Below are positions 10,017 to 21,444 of a DNA stretch of 64,000 nt, piece after piece. Both the position numbers and the translations under genes were made by a program. The notes below the pieces were generated by a model, which was not told where the DNA came from, did not search any database, and was given only the letters and a program-made list of their open reading frames with translations. Within the stretch, counting starts at the first letter, position 1; the number at the start of each line of letters is the position of its first letter. This DNA comes from Lobosporangium transversale (Eukaryota; Mortierellomycota; Mortierellomycetes; Mortierellales; Mortierellaceae): contig NW_019028989.1 in NCBI RefSeq assembly GCF_002105155.1, positions 248,001 to 312,000 on the forward strand. The letters run 5' to 3'.

Positions 10017-10384
10017 AAGCGCAAGGAGATTCAACAAACCTTGTATTTTGAGGGCAGGTACATCTATCATGACTGTTGCTGTTGCACGGAATATGGGTGT
10101 AGGTCATGTATTTACAATGCTACAATCAAATTTTGATGCTGAGAGCACCGTTGAAAACGAAAGATATTGTAGAAAAATGAAAGAATGCAAGAGACAGCAG
10201 AAAATTCCAACATCTAATTTGAGCATTGCTTATTTTTATTGGTCTTGGGCGAAGTCATTTCCTTCAGGCAACTATTAAAAAAAACGACCTATGAAAGCAA
10301 ACACGGGGTTATGGCCATTTCAGCCTTTAGGTGGATAAAGAAGAGGGTTCTATTGATAGCCAACGCTTGGCTTTTCAGCCTCTA

Positions 10385-11104
10385 CTACTTATATCTGCAA
10401 TTCCAAAGAGGATAATTCAAGCCCCACAGACCCACATTCCAGCAGCAACTCTGCCGAACAATTGGGGCAATTGGTATAGAACCTATGTTAGTTATAGCGT
10501 GATATTTATGCTCTCCACACCTTTTCCGCGGAGGAGACTGTGGTTCAAGGTAAGCTGGTGGAGGGGTTGGAGTGGCGGGTTTAGCAGCAACTTGAAGGTA
10601 TAAGCTTGGCGTAGCCGAAGGGACCAATGTTTCCTGCAATTGAGAGAGTTCTAAGTAGTAGTCCTCTTGAGTAGGACAAACACAACTGCTCTGAGAAGAG
10701 CAACCTGTGTCCATGCAAACAACACAGCCAAGCTTGGCTGCAAGCTCAGCTCTCGTTACCTCTTCTTTACGTCCTCTTTCCTCCTGTTCTTTTTTTCTCC
10801 CTTCTCTCTCTTGTTCAAGGAATTCAAGTAGGGCGCACTCGTCAATGGAGCCGTATGTCATGTCATATAGCTTCTCTTCATCCCGCTTGCTGGCCTGGTA
10901 ACCCCTCTTTACCTCTACAGGTTGTGCTTGGATGATACCTAGCACAGCCCATCGAGATCGTCGTACACCTGATGTGAAGCTGTCCGACGGAGAAACGGCT
11001 TCCGAGTGGTTCGAGTCACCATAAATAGAGCGGGGGCACTTGGTAGGCAACTGACTTCTGGGAGATACAGCCGACGACGAACGTGTAAAACGTTTGGCAG
11101 ACAT
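10385..11104 (-). CDS. Hypothetical protein with cysteine-rich segment
   Basis: Open from ATG at 11104 (MSAKRFTRSSSAVSPRS), about 239 residues if unspliced; an upstream in-frame ATG at 11155 sits before a poly(A)-encoded Lys run and is less likely. The N-terminus is basic and Ser-rich. A charged, probably coiled-coil stretch (EFLEQEREGRKKEQEERGRK) lies near residues 115-135. Then comes a cysteine cluster (GCVVCMDTGCSSQSSCVC) and a Pro-rich segment (PATPTPPPAYLEPQSPP). Near 10515 a very short intron (branch-like CTAAC, then ATAG) would shift into a frame reading YTNCPNCSAELLLECG, a better zinc-binding end; I cannot decide between the two. It may belong with the zinc-knuckle exons downstream on the same strand. 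I recognise no family. Confidence 0.45.
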   Translation of the reverse strand: MSAKRFTRSSSAVSPRSQLPTKCPRSIYGDSNHSEAVSPSDSFTSGVRRSRWAVLGIIQAQPVEVKRGYQASKRDEEKLYDMTYGSIDECALLEFLEQEREGRKKEQEERGRKEEVTRAELAAKLGCVVCMDTGCSSQSSCVCPTQEDYYLELSQLQETLVPSATPSLYLQVAAKPATPTPPPAYLEPQSPPRKRCGEHKYHAITNIGSIPIAPIVRQSCCWNVGLWGLNYPLWNCRYK

Positions 11105-11932
11105 TTTTTTTTTTTTTTTTTTAGCAGATAAAATAGACGAAAGCAATGAAAACAAAGGTCTGAGTAAAATTAAAGCAAGGATCCAGAATATAGGCGTGTT
11201 GAGGAATTAGAACAGTAAAACAAAGTGAACAAGTTTACTTTTTAAATCTACAGTGCAGCGTGGACGCTGATTTAAAGTTTCAAAATAAGAGCTGTGTCAC
11301 ATGAGAAAAATAAATTAAATTAAGGGACAACGAACTCTAGGTAAAAACAGCCAATATCCAATCACTCTATACTGGATACCCATTCTCCAATTAAATGAGA
11401 TCCTTGCCACCCAGATTCTTGCTACCCGCAGATGAGTGAATGCTCAAGCTGTTGCTTATTTATGTTTGATTATTTATGGTACCCGAAGGCAGTCACCTAA
11501 TTTCGCAGTCGCCTATTTTTTTATTTTATTTTTTTTTAATATATAGAATATAGATATATCAATTGACATAGTTTCAGATCGAATAGGAGCACTGGGTAGC
11601 ACCACTACAAAATGCGTGCCATGCATAACAGCACCTCTCAAACACTAGCAAGACTGAGCCTTCAGGTCACCTTGTTCGTTGGCCATCCCTGAAGCGTTTC
11701 ATCATCAACCTCTCGGTGGATCGACGCGGTCAGGCCTCAGGCATTCAGGCATTAGTTAGGAAATTACGACCTGATATTGAGTGCAAGATTGGAGAACCCT
11801 GATGTCAATTATGGATCACCACCAAAATGTAATAAAAGCATACCCCACTCAATTCGGAGTAAAAGCCGCAGGTTATATTACTTTAAAGAAGTGTTGCTGT
11901 TCTACTATATTTAAGCTTGTATGATTCTGTTT
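11105..11932. other. Spacer; contains one copy of a dispersed repeat
   Basis: Mostly AT-rich with poly(T) and poly(A) runs. I see no gene. Positions 11595-11640 hold GGTAGCACCACTACAAAATG and GTGCCATGCATAACAGCACC in direct succession; both strings recur at 13581-13669. Confidence 0.45.
11595..11640 (+). repeat. Dispersed repeat, compact copy
   Basis: Matches 13581-13669 in the same orientation but lacks 43 bases present in the middle of that copy. The pair flanks the reductase gene. Confidence 0.75.
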
Positions 11933-12482
11933 CTATGCGTCAGCAACTTGAACATTCACCTTTCCAACAAAGGCTCCATTCAAAAAGTCGACATATGTTT
12001 CACCAATTTTGTCGACGCCATGTTTGAGGACAGCGTCTTTGTACTTGACTTCACCGTTGGCCACCAGAGGTGTCAGCTCCTCAAGAAACTTTCCAAATCT
12101 CTCATAGTGACTAAAGACAAGGTAGCCTTCATAACGGAGTTCCTTAAAGAGGATGTTGATCAGGTTCTTAGGCGCATAAGGCTCAGTATTCTGATGATAT
12201 GCCAAGGCTCCGACTGCTAGGACACGACCGCGTGGGTTAAGCAAGTCTAATACGATCTCAGTAGTGTCGTCTCCAACAAGATCGTAATAGATATCCAGTC
12301 CAGCTTCACCTACTGCCTCCGTTAAGGCTTTACGTTTGTCCTGGGTCTTGTAGTTGAATGCAGCATCAAAGCCGAGCTCATCCTTGAGGAATGTAACCTT
12401 TTCATCCGAGCCAGCAGATCCAATTACGCGAAGGCCTTTTCTCTTGGCCAATTGGCCAGCCAACTGTCCCAGAGTTCTGTGG

Positions 12483-12516
<34 letters not shown>

Positions 12517-13191
12517 AGCAATAGTTTAGATGCAATGTTTGAGAGGTTGCAAATCTGTTAATTAAAGGCCCATCATTTCCAATTTAGCTTTTACCCTGCG
12601 GCACTAGAGATATAAATGGTCTCTCCAGCCTTGAGGTCACCACGCAAGTTGAGTGAATCCCAAACAGTGAAGCCAGGAATACCCAGGACGCCGGTGTAAG
12701 CTGAAAGGGGCACCTTGGAGTCAACCGCATTATCCAAGACATTAAGATCGTTAATGTATTCAGGTTCATAAACATGTGTGTATTCTTCCCAGTGAGAAGG
12801 AGAATGAACTAAGGCACCGACAGGAAACTTTGGGTTCTTGGAATCAACCACTTTTGCTATCGCAAATCCAACCACCCTTGATTCCTTCTTGTCATTGCTG
12901 AAGTCATGACGGATATCTAGTTTCGATAGCCATACAATGCCAATAAAGAAAAATATAGGGCCTTATTCTTTTTTTTTTTTTTTTTTTTTTTTAATAAAAT
13001 AAATAAGTATGGCTCTACTTACAAGGATCCAAGGAAAAGATGAGATTCTTAACAAAGACCTCATTGTCTTTAAGGACAGGTGCAGGCTCAGTGACAGTTA
13101 CAGAGCGAAAATGGCTTTTATTAGGTGTGACTCCTTCAGGGATCTTTGAGATGAGGATACGATCTTGGGTGATTTCTTTGGAGAAAGTCAT
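11933..13191 (-). CDS. NADPH-dependent quinone/enone reductase (zinc-free MDR, prostaglandin-reductase type)
   Basis: Three exons: 13191-13023, 12916-12595 and 12476-11933, about 344 residues. The N-terminus (MTFSKEITQDRILISKIPEG) and LDPYIRHDF match the catalytic domain of medium-chain reductases of the leukotriene B4 dehydrogenase/zeta-crystallin branch. The nucleotide-binding fold carries ISSAAG then TLGQLAGQLAKRKGLRVIG with AGSDEK, followed by GFDAAFNYK, DIYYDLVGDDTTE and LNPRGRVLAVG. The usual zinc ligands of alcohol dehydrogenases are absent, as expected for this branch. It is presumably a cytosolic enzyme reducing alkenals, quinones or enones with NADPH. The second intron is dominated by a run of about 30 T on the coding strand just before the acceptor. 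Phases match at both introns. Substrate cannot be told from sequence. Confidence 0.88.
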
Positions 13192-13966
13192 CTTTCTTTC
13201 TTCTTTGATGTTGATGGTGTTGTTGTTGTTGTTGTTGTTGTTGTTTTTTTGGAGAGAGGGAAGGGAGTTTGGCAGTGATAGTGTTGGGTTGTTTTCGGTT
13301 CCTTGAGGTAATGTGGTCTCTTGTTAATTGTAGAATGACCTTTTTATACATTTTTTTTTAAAAGAATATTAATAATCATTATGCGGTGAATCTAGAGTCT
13401 GTAGCCTCGGCCAACTGAAAGTCGATCGATCGTTTACACATTCACAGCTTATTTCATACGTTGAGATGGATTTGACGCGACGCGTAATTTCACCATGTAT
13501 AAATCAAGAGTAGTACAAGCTGATTATAAATCAAAGATGAATGCCAAATCTATTTGTTCTATTTCATTCGTCATTATCGAGGTAGCACCACTACAAAATG
13601 CATCCTAAGGTTTGGGCGCGCCGCATTTTTGTCCATATTGATCCGTGCCATGCATAACAGCACCTCTCAGTTTCTTATCAAATTTACACTTTTCTTAACA
13701 GCTTCAACAAAGAAATTGTTTCAATTGGACTACGTACATTTCCTTGAGCTCGTCATAATTAACCCCAATGCGCAAATATCACTTGTTGGTTCAAGAGCTA
13801 TACATGTAGGCACATCATGTAACGCTGCCAGTTGGATGATAGATTTTAATTCGCCTTGTAATGATCCACACACTCTATCTCTATGATTATACACCCCACA
13901 CTCTCACACACTTGATATTCTCATACACGCTAATTCGTAATGCTCATTCCAGCATGTTTAGTATCC
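13192..13966. other. Spacer with CAA microsatellite and second copy of the dispersed repeat
   Basis: A (GTT/CAA)n tract lies at about 13217-13244, directly upstream of the reductase start. Positions 13581-13669 hold the longer copy of the repeat seen at 11595. The rest shows no convincing gene; short open stretches here lack family features. Confidence 0.5.
13581..13669 (+). repeat. Dispersed repeat, long copy with a 43-base middle segment
   Basis: GGTAGCACCACTACAAAATG(C) and GTGCCATGCATAACAGCACC are separated by 43 bases containing GGCGCGCC. The compact copy at 11595 has the two blocks fused exactly. Confidence 0.75.
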
Positions 13967-16154
13967 TTAAATCTCTTTTGCACATGCAGTGAAGAACTTG
14001 CGAGGATTGCCACCTGATGTGATAAACTTGTTAAGAAAAAGGGCTTCTGATGGGGCTTTTTTTTTTTTTTTTTTTTTTTTTTTGTCGTTGTTAATATTGT
14101 TGCATAAAATGTATAGTTTTGGGATGTCATTAGTATCCAATGTTGCATAATGTATTTCAATGACCCATAATTTCTTCTTCCACATCAGTGCATGTATAGA
14201 CACGCTTACCATCATAGATAATGTTGCCTTTTTTGTAGTAATTAAAGACGCCTTTGGCTTCTGGTCTTGTATAATTTGGTACTTCAAATCTAGTGAAGCC
14301 TTGAGTCCATGGCAAAATGGTCTGGGACAATTTCTTGTAGGGTGAGACCACTTTGACTCCTAAGCTGACATCGAGGGTCTCACTCTTCCTCGGCCAATGT
14401 GTTTCACTCGTAGCAGTGACAATGGCTCCATGACTCAGTGAGTTCTTTCCTGAAATATACCGCAAAAACAAATTGGGGAGTTTCAAATGCTCAGGATTGA
14501 GCGCTTTGGCATCCTGATTCAGGTATTCTGTAGGGCGAAAGAAGGTGTTGATTTCGTCCACAGCAATCAATGTGGGGACCCTAATGTGGAGAATAAAAGG
14601 CATGAGCATCCTCGACTCAATTACGAGGCAAAAATGATTCCGGGACTGATTTGACTGAGGTAGGCATCACGCTTTTTTTTTTTTTATGATGTTCGTTATT
14701 TGATTACATACCCCTTTTGAGCCCCCAATTCCTTCAAGAAGAGTTCCATGACATCCTGCGCAGCGAATTGGTTCTTCACAGCGATTTCAAGGAGAGCAGA
14801 TAACGTAGTTCCTTTTGCAACCTCCTGATGGCCGATCATGGCATTCTCTGAAACAACAATTCCGTTGAGGGTTGATTTGTTAGCGCCGTGGATCTGCCCA
14901 GCAACGTTAGATGCGAGCAAAGGCTGAACAAACGATGTTGAGCCCGGCACCTTGTTGTAGGCGAAAGAGCTATTCATCCAAGTACTTGCTGTTCAAATTG
15001 AGTCAGAAAATATATGTCAATTATGATAATAAAATTGATTTGGTGGTCCAAACTTATTATCATATCATGTCATATCGTACCTTTAGGGACGTAGATCACA
15101 ACCCATCCAGCAGAGAGGCAGTGGCTTACAGCTTGTAGCAATACAGCGCTCTTTCCTGATCCAGACTCCCCTGTAAGTACGATCCTGCTTTGCGCTGAAG
15201 GCGTCTTCATAGCCTTATCAACCCTCTCAAGCAAATCGACAGTCGACTCACGGACGACCAATGCAGCAGACTTGACCAAAGCGAACTAGATGATGAGAAA
15301 TATTGAGGATATCCACAATGAGTATAGGTGTCTCATGTCGAAATTATAGCTAGGTATGAGATATTGTATGGTGATGCGCGACCCTGATCTGTACCTGCTC
15401 ATTCAAGAATGTTGGGAAGGCAGTTTGGCTCAATGCTGGCGTTACGACCGAAGGTATTCCAAGGACTTTTCCAATGTTATCCTTGGTAGCGGTAGACTAT
15501 AAATCACCAATGTATCAAAAAAAGAGAGGATTTCTGTTACTCCTAGTAAAAGACCCGAAAACTACATCTCCCGATACAGCTGCTGAAGGCGCTTACAGGA
15601 AGGAATTCCTCAACTTTGACAGGGATTGCAGCTTTATAATATTTCTCATTCAAGCGACCGGCTCCTGTTGCGCCCTAAACAAGTTAACAACCATCATATC
15701 AAAGCAAGACACCAAGTGTGATCGAGAGTTAAATTAGCTGTGTATCTCAATGTTGTATCCCGAGTCCCATTAAGCTAGGTTGTACCTCATTGCTGTCATC
15801 GTCTACTACTCCCTTCTTGCGAAAGGAGTTGGAATGTCCTTTGGCACGGGTAGGAGCTGCACCTATATTGATTGATTGGTGATCAGGAATCGCAAGGGTA
15901 TAAGAGAGGAAGGATGCGGTATTAATATGTCAAGGCTTGTCCTCAGTACTGATCAGCCACCTCGATGAACTACCAGGAACTAGGATAGGTAGTTGATAAA
16001 AGCTACCTTTCTTGGCCTTTACAGCGGCCGAGACGACGGCGGAAGCCGTGACATAGTTGGCGTACTGAACAGGCACAGTAGCTTTGATACGTGCTGCAAG
16101 AGTCTGCTGTGTCCTAGGCAGCAGAGAAGTCGAAGTGAGCAGTCGGTGTGCCAT
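13967..16154 (-). CDS. Mitochondrial small ribosomal subunit protein mS29 (DAP3/Rsm23), GTP-binding
   Basis: A many-exon minus-strand gene. The start at 16154 (MAHRLLTSTSLLPRTQQTLA) gives an Arg/Thr/Ser-rich presequence fitting mitochondrial import. Later exons include AAPTRAKGHSNSF, GATGAGRLNEKYYKAA, IPSVVTPALSQTAFPTF, then the P-loop exon (LTGESGSGKSAVLLQAVSHC) with WVVIYVPKAS, a central exon, RVPTLIAVDEINTFF (Walker B-like) with PNLFLRYISGK, and a last exon TSGGNPRKFFTACAKEI. Donor and acceptor phases match at the junctions checked (for example GTAAGC at 14209 to the acceptor before 14046). The SGGNP-x-x-F-F C-terminus is typical of DAP3. It acts in the mitoribosome head region. It is divergent from ATP4, another mitochondrial gene, about 340 bp away. 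Confidence 0.9.
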
Positions 16155-16492
16155 GAATGCGAGCGTGCCAAGTACTGAGGCCGATGGAGGTTTTCCGAGT
16201 GCTATGGAAGTGTAACAAAGCGAGGAGAAGGAACACTCGTTGTTGTTACCAGGAATAAGGTCTGAGCAGGACTCATGTTTACAGTGACTGTCTTTACTGA
16301 AGAACGGATGCATGTAAAATGGATTTAGTGTTAATACTTGCGATTGGAACGAAATCAATGGCGTAGGTTTGTTTGGAGAAGGCTACGGGTCGTGCCGTGG
16401 TGTGGCCCTGAATACCACTAGCACAGTGGGGTCAGATTCACATCTCTTTTTCCTCTCCTCATCACTCCACTCATCAGCACTCATCTCTCACC

Positions 16493-18069
16493 ATGGCCCT
16501 CCGTCTTTTGACCAAGAGCTCCTCGGGTAATTCATTGCCTCCATTCAATCGCTATCGCCTCCGATCCTTCACCCCCTCTTCATATACGCGTTATCCATTT
16601 TTTCACCAGTTAAATCTGTTGTTGAAAAAAAAAAAAAAAAAAAAAAAAAAACGGATTAAATCTGTCCTTGTAGGACCCCAATACTGTCCATTAAAATTGA
16701 TAATTAGACGATTTCATTCAACAGGCAGACTGTTTGACCTCTTACGCCCACTCTTCTAACAATTGTCAAACATGCACACGTTAATACAATACTCTCACCC
16801 TCTGATTTCGCATTTTTCGCCCCTGATCAGGAATCTGCAATCTCCTTCCTCGTCATTCATTTCTTGACTCAGCATTACCTTTAATTTATTGCTTCCATTC
16901 CAACTAATATGAGAGCATGTTCCTTTTTTACCATCGCCTTTAGTCGCCGCCGTGCGCCCCATGCTCGCTGCCCAGCGCTCCAGCGCCTCTGCTGCGTATG
17001 TATCTTTTTTTTTTTTTTTTTTTGTCTTTTTGTTTTTTGTTTTATATATTTATTTATATCATTTTGCCAACAGATGGTTTGTTCGATCGTGATATATTCT
17101 AACATTAATGTCTTTTATTGTATTCTATCGATGCAGCATCCGTCACATGACTACCTCGACTGAAGGTTCGTTACATTGATCTTTTTCTTTTTTCAAATGG
17201 ACTATTTTTTTTGTGTCGTCACATAGAAACGCTTGGATGTGTACAAAAATCACAATTCATATTTGGACAGTTGCAGCAGATACCAAACAGGACAAAAAAA
17301 AAGGAATTGAAGTTGCACAGTACACAGCACAGCTCAATTGGACGCTCGGACCATGCCATTGCTGCCCAGAAAAAGGAAATAGAATGGATAAGTAGTCCTT
17401 TCATCTCACATGTCAAAATGGCTTCTTCTATTGTTCAATTTTTTTCCTCCTTCAGAGAAGCAAGTTTCCCCTGAGAACAAGGCTCAGAGCATCATCGACT
17501 CGCTTCCCGGCAACTCATTGCTTTCCAAGACCGCCTACGTCACCGCCCTTACTGGTGCTGCCACCTACTTGATTTCCAAGGAGATTTACGTCTTCAACGA
17601 GGAATCCTTGGTCCTTTTGGCTTTCGCTGCCACTTTCGGTGGAATTGTGAAGTCTGCTCGTGAGCCCTTCAATGAGTGGGCTGATGGCCACATCAACAAG
17701 ATCCGCTCTGTTCTTCAGAAGGCCCGTGTTGACCACAAGGCTGCTGTTGAGGAGCGCATCGATCAGGTTGGCCAGATGAAGGACGTTGTTGATGTCACCA
17801 AGGCTCTGTATGCTCTCTCCAAGGAGACTGCCAAGCTCGAGGCTGAGGCCTTTGAGCTCAAGCAGAAGACTGCTTTGACTTCTGAGATCAAGTCTGTCCT
17901 TGACTCTTGGGTCCGTTATGAGACCTCGGTCCGTGAGCGTGAGCAGAGCAAGCTTGTTGCTTACATGATCGAGAAGATCAAGGCTGATCTTCAGGATCCC
18001 AAATTGCAGTCCAAGATCTTGGAAGAGTCTATCAGTCAGGTTGAGAAGATTGCTTCCTCCAAGGCTTAA
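16493..18069 (+). CDS. ATP4: Mitochondrial F1Fo-ATP synthase subunit 4 (subunit b)
   Basis: Four exons with matching phases: 16493-16526, 16944-16995, 17137-17165 and 17456-18069, about 242 residues. The first three exons encode the mitochondrial presequence (MALRLLTKSSS..., AAVRPMLAAQRSSASAA). The mature part starts near EKQVSPENKAQSIIDSLPGN, has a membrane region (AYVTALTGAATYLISKEIYV, then LVLLAFAATFGGIVKSA), and then a long charged helix with AREPFNEW and YALSKETAKLEAEAFELKQ, the stator stalk. This order and length fit fungal Atp4. Codon use is C/G-ending and strongly biased, as for a highly expressed gene. Intron 1 contains a run of about 26 A and intron 2 a run of 18 T. Confidence 0.95.
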
Positions 18070-18290
18070 TTAAATACAAAGTTTTGATTTCTTTTCCTTT
18101 TACATTTTTCGTGCGTAGTGAAAAAAGAAAGATAAAGAAAAAGAAGGGTGTCCTCTCTTTTTTGTTTTTAATTGTTACGCGCCACTCTTCCCTCCTCCCT
18201 TCTCTATCAAATACAGAGCTCCTCTCATTTTATTTTCTTAAAATCATTAAAATTTTGAAAGTGATTACCAAAAAAAAAAGAAAAAATTTT

Positions 18291-21200
18291 CTATGGTTGG
18301 CCTGGCGTTTCTATCACTTCTCCTTCTTCAGTACCGCTAGCTAAGGCAGCCTCTGTCAACGTTGCGGCTTCTACCAAAGGCTCTTGCTCATCAACAGTTT
18401 TTTGTTTCTATTGAAGGCGAATTAATCAGTTGGTAAACTTCAGCGTAATAGTTGTAAAAAAAAAAAAAAAAAAAAAATTGAATACCTTGGCTTTGCGATC
18501 GGAGTCTTCAGAGGTTTCAGCTTCTCTCACATTAGCGTTGTCTCTATCATTTTTTCCATTGGGTTGTGAATCTTTAGCTGATTCGGATGATGGAGGATGC
18601 TCCCGTGTGTTGGTGATGCTCCGTCGGTGATGATCTCCATTTGAGTGGTGATGATGTCCAGTGCTGCTACTGCTGTTACCGTAGTGATGTCTACTGTTGC
18701 TCGGTGCAGAACGCTTGCGATCTGACATCGACCGTTTGCCATAATAGTCGGCATCATCTTCCAAAATTGACCCATCTTCATCATCACTATCATAATTCTT
18801 AGAAATTCGTTCCTGCAAAACAGTAAAATGACAATAATAACCATTATGACAGAGCACATTAGGGGCCAAATCGTGACAATGCCAGCAGACGTGACTAATG
18901 CCTCAATAAACCTCATGCTATCATACCTTGAGTCGTTCTATATATCGATCAAAGACTTCTTTCCTCTTCTCGTCTGTTTCAAGAGCAGCATACTCGGCTG
19001 TAGATTCAGCTCTTGCTCTAACCTTGATTGATCGTTAAATGATATAGTTGCATTATTATCACTGCAATAGATACGTGAGCCTGGAAGGAACAATTCTTAT
19101 AAACTTACGTCATCCCAGGATGATTCGACAGTGACAGCTGGATTCAATGACCTCAGCATTGATCTAAATGACTCTGCCTTCTTGCGCGCCAGTTTTTCTT
19201 GACGTCGCTTTTCTTCTTTGGCATGGTGGAGAACTTTGCCTAAAAGTTGCTCGAAAATCAAACGGAGGTCATCTGTTGTTAAATGGCTGACTTTCGCCTG
19301 TTTCGAGATTAAATTTTGGAACTCTTCGAATTTCGACTCTGGTAGAATCTCGTAGTTAATATTCTATCGGTGATCAATCAGTTAACTGGAGAGTTAATGA
19401 CTAATTTTAGAGTACACACTTCCAGTTCATTTGCGTAAAAATATTTCTCTGTGACAACTAACCCTTAATAAGTCTTGGACCATCTTGCGATCTTGGTATA
19501 GCTTCTCATCCAGGTCCTCGACTAGATCCCAGAAAAGCTCCATGGGTGTAGAGCCAGGCTGTCCAAGAATATCCTGGTATCGAGGGTCATCTTTGATCAG
19601 CGGATGGATCTGCATCCAATAGGTCTTTGCATTCAACTGGCCCTTGCTTTTTAATTCATTCAGGAGATCTTTGAATGCCTCTCGCCTCTTTCTCTCAGCA
19701 CGCTTTCGAAGTGTGCGTTCCCGAGCACGGTTTTGGTCGTACTTTTCCTCCAAGTGTTTGATATGGTCTTCATAGACCGTCAATCGATTCACTTTGCTTA
19801 GACTTTGTATCAGATCTGATTCTTTGAACTCTTTATTTTCCTGCAGCAGATCCTTGGCCTCTGCCCAACGAGTTGTCAAGGTGATCTCGTCCATTGATTG
19901 TAAAATTGACAAAAGTGCCGCCATACCGGCTTTCCGTTTCCGCCTTGACTCTTCTTTCTCTTGGCGGATCAATTCGCTGACATAACCGTCAAAGATTCGA
20001 TAGCGCTGGCGATCGTCTGTGATAGCTTTGAAGGCTGGTTCATCTGCAAGAAGTCTGGAAACAGTAGTGTATCGACTAGCATGTGTTATCTTCTCATTAC
20101 TCTTAAGTAGGTCCAAAAAGTCCTGCTTCTGCTTTTGTTGGCGGGCTTTGTCTTCTTGCTTTTCTTGAATGCGTCGTTCGTCTACATACTCTTGGAATGC
20201 GGCCTTGCGCTCTGCAGTGGTTTTAAGCGCACGATACATTGGGTTTGTTACAACAGCACGCATGGTCTGCTCCCAAGTCCATGTTGACGTGACACCCTAG
20301 TGTGAAACATATAGTAGTTGACAGATATTGTTAATACCCTATTATGTATGTAACTGTCTGATACACACTGAATGATTATCATGACAGTCACTCACTGTTT
20401 CCTTAAGCATATTTTTGAACGCTTCCTCGGCTTCTTCTTTAGTCGCAAACTCTGGTGTTTCATTAACACTCCTTTCACGTCCCCGATTATTGCTGCTATC
20501 GGTTGGAACAAATGATTGTTGAAAGCGAGGCCTAGGTCCGTGCTGATGATGGAATTGTGGCCGTTGTGATGGATTCTGGGTAGGTATGAAAGGTGGGCCA
20601 TTGCTTCTCATAGGATCCTGTCCAAGCATGGGAAGAGGCGCCCCTTGATGAAGTGGTGGTTGTTGATGTTGTATTTGCTGTAGTGGTTGTGGCTGTGATT
20701 GCGTTTGTAGGTGGATTTGCTGCTGCTGCTGCTGCTGAGGTGGGTTAAGTGGAGCTGAAGGTTGCTGTGTTCCTGGGATGATTGTTTGGTGTCTTAGAGG
20801 TGAGGGAATTGAAACTACGGACGCGGACGTGGGTGTCAATGGCTTCACATGTGTTTGATGCGGTGGTGTAGCAGCTAAAGGGGTAGTAGTCACTACCGCT
20901 GTTACTGCAGGCGCTTTTGCCCCTTCCCTAGTCTTTGTTTCTTCTGCAAGTTCGTCCAGCAGCACCTTATACTCCTCTGGCATGGTCCATACGGTCTCTT
21001 TGGAGGTTGCATTATGGTAGTATTTCTTCCCTTCAGGTGTCGTGTACTCCTTCCAAGGACTTTTTTCAAGTGCCAGCTAGTGTTCAAGTATAATAATGAG
21101 GTTACCAGATTAAGAGTTTTATTGAGGAACCCACCGTCTCAAAACCAGTTTAGTTCAGACGGCTTACCTCTTTTGGTGTTTTTAGTTCATCAGGCTTCTG

Positions 21201-21296
21201 CCAAACTGTCTGTCTAGTCGTCTGGTGATAGTAGTACTTTCGTCCGTCCTGATGCGTGTACTCCACCCATAGACTCTTTGATGGTGAATCAGCCAT
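18291..21296 (-). CDS. PRP40: Pre-mRNA-processing protein Prp40 (WW and FF domains, U1 snRNP)
   Basis: ATG at 21296 opens MADSPSKSLWVEYTHQDGRK, the first WW domain (YYYHQTTRQTVWQKP). The second is SPWKEYTTPEGKKYYHNATS...TVWTMPEEY. A Gln/Pro-rich linker follows (about 20,900-20,500, with a CAG/CTG-type Gln run). Then come several FF domains: EFATKEEAEEAFKNMLKE..., TWTWEQTMRAVVTNPMYRAL, FQEYVDERR, FLDLLKSNEKITHASRY, YVSELIRQEKEE and FKDLLNELKSKGQLNAKTYW. The C-terminus is Ser/Arg/His/Asp-rich and ends GTEEGEVIETPGQP (stop 18291). In other fungi Prp40 binds branchpoint-binding protein and the RNA polymerase II tail during early spliceosome assembly. Introns interrupt between FF units. It is divergent from ADAT1, with 148 bp between starts. 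Confidence 0.93.
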
Positions 21297-21444
21297 GGCG
21301 TCTTTGGCGTTATGTTGAGTTGGTGCCTTTTCAAGAACAGTGGGAGTTGCTTGATCTCGTTTATTCTGTGAGGTGGCTTGTTACCAAAGCCAAAAAGCCT
21401 TGACCTTGTTAAGATGCACGACTTTGGACTGGAGAAAGAATTCA

